Below, piece by piece: positions 1 through 6,225 of a stretch of 13,978 nt of DNA (position 1 is its first letter; each line of letters opens with the position of its first letter). The notes under the pieces were generated by a model. The model worked only from the letters and a program-made list of their open reading frames with translations. It did not search any database and was not told the DNA's origin. Source of the stretch: JARRNO01 sp037384885 (GTDB lineage Bacteria > Acidobacteriota > UBA4820 > DSQY01). Both the position numbers and the translations under genes were made by a program. The DNA lies in the NCBI GenBank assembly GCA_037384885.1, contig JARRNO010000024.1:1-13978 (forward strand), written 5' to 3'.

Positions 1-798
1 CATCCGGGCATCGGTGACGTTCGAGAGACCATCGGAAGGCTCTGCCGGTCCACCCTGGACTGGTCCCGCATCCTCGAGTGCGCCGCCTCCGCTTCCCCGC
101 TCCCGGTCCAGGGCGCCTCCTTTCAACCGGCGCCCGCGGGAACACCGGTCACCATCGGCGTGGTTCGCGACTCGGCCTTCACCTTTTACTACCCGGACAA
201 CCTGGAGGCGCTGGAAGCCGCCGGAGCGCGGCTCGTCTTTCTTTCGCCGCTTTCCGGCGAACGGTTCCCCGACGATTTGCATGCGCTGTATATCGGCGGC
301 GGGTTTCCCGAAACGCACGGCCCCGCGATCTCCAACGCCGCCCGCTGGCTGCAGGGGCTGGCGCGGGCGGCATCGTCGGGGCTTCCCGTCTACGCCGAGT
401 GCGGCGGTCTCATGCTTCTCTCGCGGGCCATCAACCAGGAGGGCCGGCGCTATCCCATGGCCGGCGTCCTTCCCTTCGAAGTGCAGGTTTTTTCCACACC
501 CCGGGGACACGGCTACGTGGAAATGTCGGTGGACAGCCCCAATCCCTTTTTCGCCTTGGGCACGGACCTCAGAGGCCACGAATTTCACTATTCGGCCGTC
601 ATCCCCTCAGAAGCGCCTGTGCCAACGGCGTGCGCGGTTGCAAGGGGCACGGGGATCGGGCAGGGGCGTGACGGCGCCGTCGCCGGCAGCGTCTGGGCGG
701 GCTACACCCACCTGCACGCGCAAGCCAGTCTTCAATGGGCGGAGGCCCTGGTGGAAGCGGCTAGAAAGAGAGTCTCTGGAGATTCCACCCTCGCTTGA
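1..798 (+). CDS. cbiA: Cobyrinate/siroheme a,c-diamide synthase, CbiA/DsrN family (C-terminal part, 5' end outside window)
   Basis: The frame is open from base 1 and ends with TGA at 796-798, giving 265 codons of a protein that is usually about 450-460 residues. The N-terminal ATP-binding amidoligase domain is therefore mostly missing. What remains is the linker and the class I glutamine amidotransferase-like (GATase_3) domain. It shows IGGGFPE (from about base 292), the nucleophile motif AECGG with Cys at 400-402, GHEFHYS (about 577-597) and GYTHLHA with the likely catalytic His at 709-711. The family uses glutamine and ATP to amidate acetate side chains of a tetrapyrrole. The classical substrate is cobyrinate; DsrN of sulfate reducers is thought to amidate siroheme of dissimilatory sulfite reductase. 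The sat gene follows 224 bp downstream and no cobalamin gene is in view, so DsrN is a real alternative. Family call is firm; substrate is inference. Confidence 0.9.
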   Translation, partial: HPGIGDVRETIGRLCRSTLDWSRILECAASASPLPVQGASFQPAPAGTPVTIGVVRDSAFTFYYPDNLEALEAAGARLVFLSPLSGERFPDDLHALYIGGGFPETHGPAISNAARWLQGLARAASSGLPVYAECGGLMLLSRAINQEGRRYPMAGVLPFEVQVFSTPRGHGYVEMSVDSPNPFFALGTDLRGHEFHYSAVIPSEAPVPTACAVARGTGIGQGRDGAVAGSVWAGYTHLHAQASLQWAEALVEAARKRVSGDSTLA

Positions 799-810
799 GT
801 GATTTGGCGC

Positions 811-839
811 AAGCCGGCCTGCCGCAGGGGGGCTTTCTT
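811..839 (+). terminator. Possible intrinsic terminator after the CbiA/DsrN gene
   Basis: The arm AAGCCGGCCTG (811-821) pairs with CAGGGGGGCTT (825-835) across a CCG loop, giving nine base pairs interrupted by two GG/GG mismatches. TTTCTT follows. It begins 12 bp after the stop codon. The interrupted stem and short T tail make it weaker than the terminator after sat. Confidence 0.45.
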
Positions 840-866
840 GACTCACACGCCCGCGTCCCCTATCAA
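838..866 (+). promoter_or_regulatory. Candidate sigma70-type promoter of sat
   Basis: TTGACT (838-843, five of six matches to the -35 consensus) is followed after exactly 17 bp by TATCAA (861-866, four of six matches to the -10 consensus). Transcription would start near 873 and leave a leader of about 150 nt before the sat ATG. The -35 box sits against the tail of the preceding terminator-like hairpin, which suggests that sat is its own transcription unit. Confidence 0.45.
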
Positions 867-887
867 CTAACTGTGGAATAAGTGCAG

Positions 888-904
888 CCGGTCCTGCGGA
901 CCGG
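888..904 (+). repeat. Perfect hairpin in the sat leader
   Basis: CCGGTCC (888-894), TGC loop, GGACCGG (898-904): seven GC-rich base pairs with no T-run afterwards, so it is unlikely to be a terminator. It lies just downstream of the proposed sat transcription start and about 118 nt before the ATG. It could stabilise the mRNA 5' end or bind a regulator; the role is unknown. Confidence 0.4.
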
Positions 905-1010
905 CGCAAGGGGGGAATTCTTACAAAGGGCTTTGGCAGCCTGCTAAGCCATGATCAGAGGCGGGCCGCGGTGTGCGCCGGAAACGTCTAAAGCACCGGA
1001 TCGCCGCCTC

Positions 1011-1017
1011 AGGAGGT
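1011..1017 (+). promoter_or_regulatory. sat: Shine-Dalgarno that fixes the sat start
   Basis: AGGAGGT is a near-perfect anti-16S complement. Six bases separate its AGGAGG core from the ATG at 1023, which excludes the upstream in-frame ATG at 951 as the main start. Its strength fits a highly expressed catabolic enzyme. Confidence 0.85.
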
Positions 1018-1022
1018 TTGGA

Positions 1023-2219
1023 ATGATCAAGCCGCACGGTTCCGATACGCTGAATCCGCTGTTCGTCGCCGACGGGAAGGAACGGGAGGCGCTCCGGAAG
1101 GAGGCCGAAAACCTGCCCTCCGTCGTTGTCAGTTCGGCGGCCGCCGCAAACGCCGTCATGCTCGGCAGCGGCTATTTCAACCCGCTCAAAGGTTACATGA
1201 ACAAGGCGGACGCGCTGAGCGTCGCGCAGAACATGAGAACCGCTTCGGGGCTCTTCTGGCCCGTGCCCATTCTCAACATGGTGAAGGACGCCTCGGCGAT
1301 CCAGGGGGCGAAGCTGATCGCCCTGCGCGATCCCAACGTCGAGGGCAATCCGGTGATCGCCGTTCAGAACGTGGAAGCGATCGAGACGTTCACCGACGAC
1401 GACATGAAGCTCATGACCGAAAAGATCTTCCGCACGCAGGACCCGGAACATCCAGGCGTGGCGGCCTTCAACAGCGTGGGCAAGACCGTCGTTTCAGGCC
1501 CCATCAAGGTCCTGAATTATTCGTACTTCGAAAAGGACTTCCCGGAAACGTTCCGCACGGCGCCGCAGATTCGCGATGAAATTTCGAAGATGGGCTGGAA
1601 CAAGGTGGTGGCCTTCCAGACGCGCAACCCCATGCACCGCGCTCACGAGGAACTCTGCAAGATGGCCAAGGAAGCGGTGGACGCGGATGGCATCCTGATC
1701 CACATGCTGCTCGGCAAGCTCAAGAAGGGCGACATCCCGGCCGACGTCCGCGACGCCTGCATCCGCAAGATGGTTGATCTGTACTTCCCGCCCAACACCG
1801 TGCTGATCACCGGCTACGGCTTCGACATGCTTTATGCCGGGCCCCGCGAGGCGGTTCTCCATGCGGTTTTCCGCCAGAACGCGGGCTGCACCCACCTCAT
1901 CGTGGGCCGCGACCACGCAGGTGTGGGTTCCTACTACGGACCTTTCGACGCCCAGACCATTTTCGACGACGAGGTCCCGAAGGGCGCGCTCGAAATCCAG
2001 ATCTTCAAAGCGGACCACACAGCCTGGTCGAAGAAACTGAAAAAAGTCGTGATGATGCGCGACGCTCCGGACCACACGAAAGAAGACTTTGTCCTGCTGT
2101 CGGGCACGAAGGTCCGGGCCATGCTGGCCGCCGGCGAGGAGCTGCCCCGGGAATTCGCCCGGCCCGAAGTGGCGGCGATTCTTATGAAGTATTACCAGTC
2201 GGAGGTCAACAACAAGTAG
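1023..2219 (+). CDS. sat: Sulfate adenylyltransferase (ATP sulfurylase), dissimilatory type
   Basis: This encodes 398 residues, normal for a monofunctional bacterial or archaeal Sat. The enzyme joins sulfate and ATP to give adenosine 5'-phosphosulfate and pyrophosphate in the cytoplasm, the activating step of dissimilatory sulfate reduction. An N-terminal PUA-like domain (about 1-160) precedes the catalytic domain, which carries QTRNPMHRAH (199-208, the QxRNPxHxxH nucleotide-binding signature), AGPREA (272-277) and GRDHAG (295-300). No APS-kinase domain is fused on. The ATG at 1023 is chosen because AGGAGGT (1011-1017) sits six bases from it; an in-frame ATG at 951 would add 24 residues but has no comparable site. 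The cysteines of the zinc motif known from Thermus Sat are absent at about 330-351. A promoter at 838-866 and a strong terminator at 2260-2292 suggest a monocistronic unit. Confidence 0.97.
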   Translation: MIKPHGSDTLNPLFVADGKEREALRKEAENLPSVVVSSAAAANAVMLGSGYFNPLKGYMNKADALSVAQNMRTASGLFWPVPILNMVKDASAIQGAKLIALRDPNVEGNPVIAVQNVEAIETFTDDDMKLMTEKIFRTQDPEHPGVAAFNSVGKTVVSGPIKVLNYSYFEKDFPETFRTAPQIRDEISKMGWNKVVAFQTRNPMHRAHEELCKMAKEAVDADGILIHMLLGKLKKGDIPADVRDACIRKMVDLYFPPNTVLITGYGFDMLYAGPREAVLHAVFRQNAGCTHLIVGRDHAGVGSYYGPFDAQTIFDDEVPKGALEIQIFKADHTAWSKKLKKVVMMRDAPDHTKEDFVLLSGTKVRAMLAAGEELPREFARPEVAAILMKYYQSEVNNK

Positions 2220-2259
2220 TCCGCTGACGGTACTTCTTCTGCTTGTTTCAATTCATGAT

Positions 2260-2292
2260 GCCCGCCCCTGGTCATCGGGGCGGGCTTTTTTT
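2260..2292 (+). terminator. Intrinsic terminator of sat
   Basis: GCCCGCCCC (2260-2268) and GGGGCGGGC (2277-2285) form a perfect nine-base-pair GC stem with an eight-base loop, followed at once by seven T residues (2286-2292). It lies 40 bp after the sat stop codon. Confidence 0.93.
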
Positions 2293-2295
2293 GGT

Positions 2296-2316
2296 TCCGG
2301 CGCCGTCGGCGCCGGA
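2296..2316. repeat. Perfect GC-rich inverted repeat after the sat terminator
   Basis: TCCGGCGCC (2296-2304), GTC, GGCGCCGGA (2308-2316): nine perfect base pairs with a three-base loop, beginning four bases after the terminator T-run. There is no T tail. It could be a second structure protecting mRNA 3' ends or part of a repetitive extragenic element. Confidence 0.5.
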
Positions 2317-2352
2317 CCGACGGACGTCGGCAGACGGCGGACGGACGTTGGC
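2317..2352. repeat. Two imperfect 15-bp direct repeats, 21-bp spacing
   Basis: The 15-mers at 2317-2331 and 2338-2352 share the core ACGGACGT and match at 13 of 15 positions. A 21-bp register is two helical turns, which would suit binding on one DNA face, but no function can be read from the sequence. Confidence 0.4.
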
Positions 2353-2390
2353 TGCGTGGCGGCCGGTGGTTAGCCTGCTGTGCAGCCCTA

Positions 2391-2558
2391 CAAGTGAAGA
2401 CGTGAAGGAGCTAAGGGTTAAGAGGCGTGTTCGGGCATCGCTTTGACAGCAAGAACGCGAACAGCATGCCGATAAGGGAAACCGGCCTCTGCCGGCAAAG
2501 GCCGCTGCAGCCGCCGAAGGCGGCTGCTTCCTAACCTCCTAGCTTTCTCGCTTCCCAA
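2391..2558. repeat. Structured intergenic element bounded by inverted arrays of degenerate octamers
   Basis: Four 8-bp units lie in register at 2391-2422 (CAAGTGAA, GACGTGAA, GGAGCTAA, GGGTTAAG), purine-rich on the + strand. Four more lie at 2527-2558 (CTTCCTAA, CCTCCTAG, CTTTCTCG, CTTCCCAA), purine-rich on the - strand, so the two arrays face each other. The 104 bp between them are hairpin-rich: CGGCCT (2483-2488) pairs with AGGCCG (2499-2504), and GCAGCCGCC (2507-2515) pairs perfectly with GGCGGCTGC (2519-2527) around GAA. No convincing coding frame is present. This accounts for much of the non-coding stretch 2293-2715. The octamer periodicity is visible by eye; origin and function are unknown. 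Confidence 0.45.
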
Positions 2559-2561
2559 CCG

Positions 2562-2680
2562 CCGCAGCGGGTATCCCGCGAAGACTTGTCCGCTGCGCCG
2601 GTCCCTGTTCACCCGCTGCGGCCTCGGTTATAATCGTGAAAGAAACGGGCGTGATAGGGACGAACCCGCCAGCGGGATAC
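2562..2680. repeat. Overlapping inverted repeats around the kinase promoter
   Basis: CCGCAGCGGG (2562-2571) is perfectly inverted at 2612-2621 (CCCGCTGCGG), and GTATCCCGC (2571-2579) is perfectly inverted at 2672-2680 (GCGGGATAC). The left arms also form a local hairpin, GCGGG-TAT-CCCGC (2567-2579). The TATAAT box at 2629-2634 lies inside the outer pair. They could be operator half-sites or fragments of a repetitive element. Confidence 0.4.
2606..2634 (+). promoter_or_regulatory. Candidate promoter of the plus-strand hybrid kinase
   Basis: A perfect TATAAT (2629-2634) lies 81 bp before the GTG start codon. The best -35 hexamer at 17-bp spacing is TGTTCA (2606-2611), only three of six matches, so activation by a regulator is possible. 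Flanking inverted repeats offer possible binding sites. Confidence 0.4.
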
Positions 2681-2715
2681 TGACTTCAAGCCGTCTGCGA
2701 CTGTGGGAGCCGGGT

Positions 2716-5700
2716 GTGGGTCAAAGCAAACAGAGATTAAAGGCTGCCGAGATTCGAGCCGAGAGCGATTTTCCCCGCTATCTCGGGCTTCTTCTGGCAG
2801 CCCTTCTGGGATTGATCCTTCCCGCGGTTTTGGGCTGCTACTTCTTCCTGGTCTTCCAGCCCGCCACCAGACACGACGCACTCATTCAATGGAACAGCAG
2901 GCTCTCCCACGACGCCGGCACGCTAAGCTCGGTTATCGAGCAGTGGGTCAGGGAACGGCGGGCGGACGCTTCCGTCATTGCTTCCTTTCCGACCGTCCGA
3001 GAGATTGTGCGGAACGGGCGGCGCGGGGGCAAAAAAAGGACCTTGCCCCAGGAAGAGCATCACATTAGTGATATTTTAACTGAAATGGCAGGAAAGTACG
3101 GGTATCGGGGGATCTATATCCTTGGAGGCCAGGGGGAAATTCTCGCGGGTTCAGCGGGGACGACTCAACTGGACGCGGCGACCAACTCGCTCGTCCGCAA
3201 GGCCTTCAATACCGGGTTCTCTCAAGTCTCATTGCACGCCTGGCGGGAATCCGGCGTACCCACCTTTACTCTGGTCCAACCTATCGAGGATTCCGGGAAG
3301 GGGATTGCGGGCGCCGTTCTAACCACGGTGGACGCCCGCCGGTGGCTCTACAGGATTCTGGCCCCCGATGAATCCATGGCGGGACCCGCCGAAATTCTCC
3401 TTGTCCAACCGTCCGGGGGCGGGGGCGTCACCTTCCTCAGCCCCCTTCTGCCTCCTTTGACACGGCCGTTCTTGACGCTGAATCGCGTCAAGCCCTCATC
3501 CGTAGAACACGCGGCCGCGCAGGCGAAGGAAGAGATCGGAGCTTTCACAGATTACCGCGGCGTGCCGGTCCTCGCCGCAACCCGTCCGCTGAAGGGAACA
3601 CCCTGGACACTCCTGGTCAAGGTTGACAGAGCCGGGGCGTTGGCGGCCTATCATGTGGACATCCGCCGGCATGCACTGTTCCTCCTCGCTCTCTATCTCG
3701 TGTCCGTTCTCGCCGGCATCGCCGTCTGGAAGCATCTGAGGGCCGCCTATTACAGGAACATGCAGCGAAGAAACGCTTACCTTGCCACCGTGCTCTCTAC
3801 CGGAAGCGAGGGAATCTGGCAGCTCGATGAATCTTATGTCACATCCTACGTCAATCCAGCCTTAGCGGACATGATGGGCTTCGCCGTCTCCGAAATGGAA
3901 GGCCGCCCGCTCTTTGACTTTCTGGAACCCGATGTTCAGCGGGAGGCAGAGGGTTATCTGGCACAGAGGCGGGAAGGACGGCAGGAGACACACCCTTTCC
4001 GTTTCCGAAGAAAGGACGGCAGTCCGTTGTGGGCCATGGTTTCGGCCAGCGGCCTCTTCGACGAAAAAGGGCGGTTCGAAGGCGTCATCGCCATGGTGAC
4101 CGATATCGGCCCGCTGAAGGAGGCGGAGGAACGACTGGTCCGCTTCAATGCTCTCCTGAGAACGATTTCTGAAATCAACCAGGTGTCCCTCCGGACGGAC
4201 AGCACGGAGGCTTTGTTTAACGAAGCCTGCGGGCGCCTGGTGTCGACGGGCGGAATGCGCATGGCGTGGATCGCCGTTCCCACACCGGTCAGCGGACGGC
4301 TCGTTCCTCTTGCACAGGCAGGTTTTGAAGAGGGTTACCTGAAGCAAATCCATATCCGGGCCGACGAATCTCCCCTGGGGATGGGACCGACGGGGAAAGC
4401 CTTCCGGATCGGGAAATCCGTGGTCTGCCAGGATACCCTGATAGATGAATCGTTCGCCCCTTGGCGGAGCCAAGCCGTCGAGCGCGGCTACCGTTCGTCG
4501 GGCGCTTTCCCGATTCTCCTGCACGGGAAAGTGGAAGGGGTCCTGAACGTGTATCACTTTCTGCCCGGCTTTTTTGAGACGGACGTCCAGCGGCTTGTGG
4601 AAGAACTGGCGGCGGATCTTGGGTTCGCCCTACACTCCTACACGCTAAAGTCGGACATGGAAGGCACCATGGCCCGGCTGAAGCACTCCGAAAACCGCTA
4701 CCGGGCCCTTTTCGAAAACGCCAACGACGGCATCTTTCTCGCCCGCCAGGGTAGAATCGTGGAATGCAACGCCAAGGCTCTTGAACTTTTCGGGTACAGC
4801 CGCGATGATTTCATCGGGCGCCATCCGGCGGAAGTGTCTCCTGATCAACAGCCGGGAGGCCGCGATTCCTGGACGGCGGCGGAACTCCATATCCGTGAAG
4901 CCCTGCTGGGGCACCCCCAGTACTTCACCTGGCTTCACCAGAAGGCGGACGGCACGCCGTTCGAGGTGGAGGTGACCCTCAACCGGATCGACCTCGGAGA
5001 GGATACGGTCCTCCAGGCCATCCTGCGCGACGTCACCGAACACCGGGTCATGGAAGATCAGCTCCGCCAGGCCCAGAAAATAGAAGCCATCGGACAACTG
5101 GCGGGCGGCGTCGCACACGATTTCAACAATCTTCTCATGGCCATTCAAGGACCGCTCGAACTCCTCCAGACAAAGCTTCCCGAAGACAGCCCGCTTCAGA
5201 AGGACCTGGCGGGAATCCGGCACACGACGGTGCGGGCGGCCGAACTGACCCGGCAGCTTCTGGCCTTCGCGCGCCGGCAGATCATCAGCCCGGAGTCCCT
5301 TGACATCAACCAGCTCATTGGCGACCTTTCTCCCCTTCTGCGCCGGCTCCTCCCCGAAAATGTCGACCTTCACGTGGAACCCTGCGGCGAGGGCGGCGCC
5401 ATTCTCGTCGACCGTATCCAGTTCGAACAAATCCTGATTAATCTCTGCATCAACGCGAAGGACGCCATGCCGGAAGGCGGCAGGCTTTTGATTGAAACCG
5501 AAAGGGCGACGGTGGGGCCCGAGTACCTGGCCTCGCACCCCTGGGCCCACCCCGGAGAATACTGCCTGCTCACAGTCACCGATACCGGTTCAGGAATGGA
5601 CCGTGAGACCCAGGAACATATTTTCGAACCCTTCTTCACCACCAAGAAACTGGGCCACGGCACTGGGTTGGGCCTGGCCAGCGTCTACGGCATCGTGAAG

Positions 5701-6210
5701 CAGCACGAGGGCATGATCCATGTGTACAGCGAACCGGAAAAGGGGACCAGTTTTAAAATCTATTTCCCCCTCAGCGGCTCGACGGCACAGGCGGTCCCCC
5801 CCAGGGAATCAGACATCCCACACGGAGAAGGCGAATCCATTCTGGTGGTGGAAGACGAGGAGGTGGTTCGAACCACGGTGGTCGAAATTCTGCAGTCACT
5901 GGGATACATGGTGCGCGAAGCCTCCGACGGAAAGCAGGCGCTCGAAAAACTCGACCAAGGCGGGCCCGTTGATCTCGTGGTTACCGACCTCGTGATGCCC
6001 ATGATGGGGGGAGAGGAAATGAGCCGGGAAATCGAATCCCGGCACCCGGGCACACGATTTCTCTTCATCTCTGGCTATTCGGAGAAGAGTTTGGACGGCG
6101 CGTTCCTGAACGGCAAAGAAGCGTCCTTCATCGCCAAGCCTTTCGGGATGGCGGGGCTTGCCAGAAAGGTCCGCGAACTTTTAGAGCCGCCGGATCCAGC
6201 GAAGCTATGA
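2716..6210 (+). CDS. Membrane-bound hybrid sensor histidine kinase (Cache-like-PAS-GAF-PAS-HisKA-HATPase-REC)
   Basis: This 1164-residue protein would sense an extracytoplasmic and a cytosolic signal, autophosphorylate, and pass phosphate to its own receiver. TM1 (about 22-48) and TM2 (about 319-337) bracket a 270-residue periplasmic Cache-like region. PAS (about 352-466), GAF (about 475-640) and PAS (about 658-776) follow. The HisKA helix has GGVAHDFNN with phospho-acceptor His801; the ATPase has the N box (Asn913), DTGSGM (Asp956) and GTGLGL (982-987). The C-terminal REC (about 1040-1155) has acidic Asp1047, phospho-Asp1091, Ser1119 and Lys1141, all intact. The GTG start is chosen for GGAG six bases upstream and because TM1 follows at once; no nearby ATG is in frame. 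No partner response regulator is adjacent. It converges on the AGCS gene. Domain calls are strong; the ligand is unknown. Confidence 0.93.
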   Translation: MGQSKQRLKAAEIRAESDFPRYLGLLLAALLGLILPAVLGCYFFLVFQPATRHDALIQWNSRLSHDAGTLSSVIEQWVRERRADASVIASFPTVREIVRNGRRGGKKRTLPQEEHHISDILTEMAGKYGYRGIYILGGQGEILAGSAGTTQLDAATNSLVRKAFNTGFSQVSLHAWRESGVPTFTLVQPIEDSGKGIAGAVLTTVDARRWLYRILAPDESMAGPAEILLVQPSGGGGVTFLSPLLPPLTRPFLTLNRVKPSSVEHAAAQAKEEIGAFTDYRGVPVLAATRPLKGTPWTLLVKVDRAGALAAYHVDIRRHALFLLALYLVSVLAGIAVWKHLRAAYYRNMQRRNAYLATVLSTGSEGIWQLDESYVTSYVNPALADMMGFAVSEMEGRPLFDFLEPDVQREAEGYLAQRREGRQETHPFRFRRKDGSPLWAMVSASGLFDEKGRFEGVIAMVTDIGPLKEAEERLVRFNALLRTISEINQVSLRTDSTEALFNEACGRLVSTGGMRMAWIAVPTPVSGRLVPLAQAGFEEGYLKQIHIRADESPLGMGPTGKAFRIGKSVVCQDTLIDESFAPWRSQAVERGYRSSGAFPILLHGKVEGVLNVYHFLPGFFETDVQRLVEELAADLGFALHSYTLKSDMEGTMARLKHSENRYRALFENANDGIFLARQGRIVECNAKALELFGYSRDDFIGRHPAEVSPDQQPGGRDSWTAAELHIREALLGHPQYFTWLHQKADGTPFEVEVTLNRIDLGEDTVLQAILRDVTEHRVMEDQLRQAQKIEAIGQLAGGVAHDFNNLLMAIQGPLELLQTKLPEDSPLQKDLAGIRHTTVRAAELTRQLLAFARRQIISPESLDINQLIGDLSPLLRRLLPENVDLHVEPCGEGGAILVDRIQFEQILINLCINAKDAMPEGGRLLIETERATVGPEYLASHPWAHPGEYCLLTVTDTGSGMDRETQEHIFEPFFTTKKLGHGTGLGLASVYGIVKQHEGMIHVYSEPEKGTSFKIYFPLSGSTAQAVPPRESDIPHGEGESILVVEDEEVVRTTVVEILQSLGYMVREASDGKQALEKLDQGGPVDLVVTDLVMPMMGGEEMSREIESRHPGTRFLFISGYSEKSLDGAFLNGKEASFIAKPFGMAGLARKVRELLEPPDPAKL

Positions 6211-6225
6211 CGCGGCGGCGGCACA

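Noticed and set aside
951..1022. Longer sat start at the in-frame ATG at 951 (24 extra residues)
   Set aside because: A near-perfect Shine-Dalgarno (1011-1017) lies correctly spaced before the ATG at 1023, and the extra residues do not look like a Sat N-terminus.
2243..2446. 67-codon plus-strand frame after sat
   Set aside because: It reads straight through the sat terminator and the direct repeats, has no Shine-Dalgarno and gives a low-complexity peptide.
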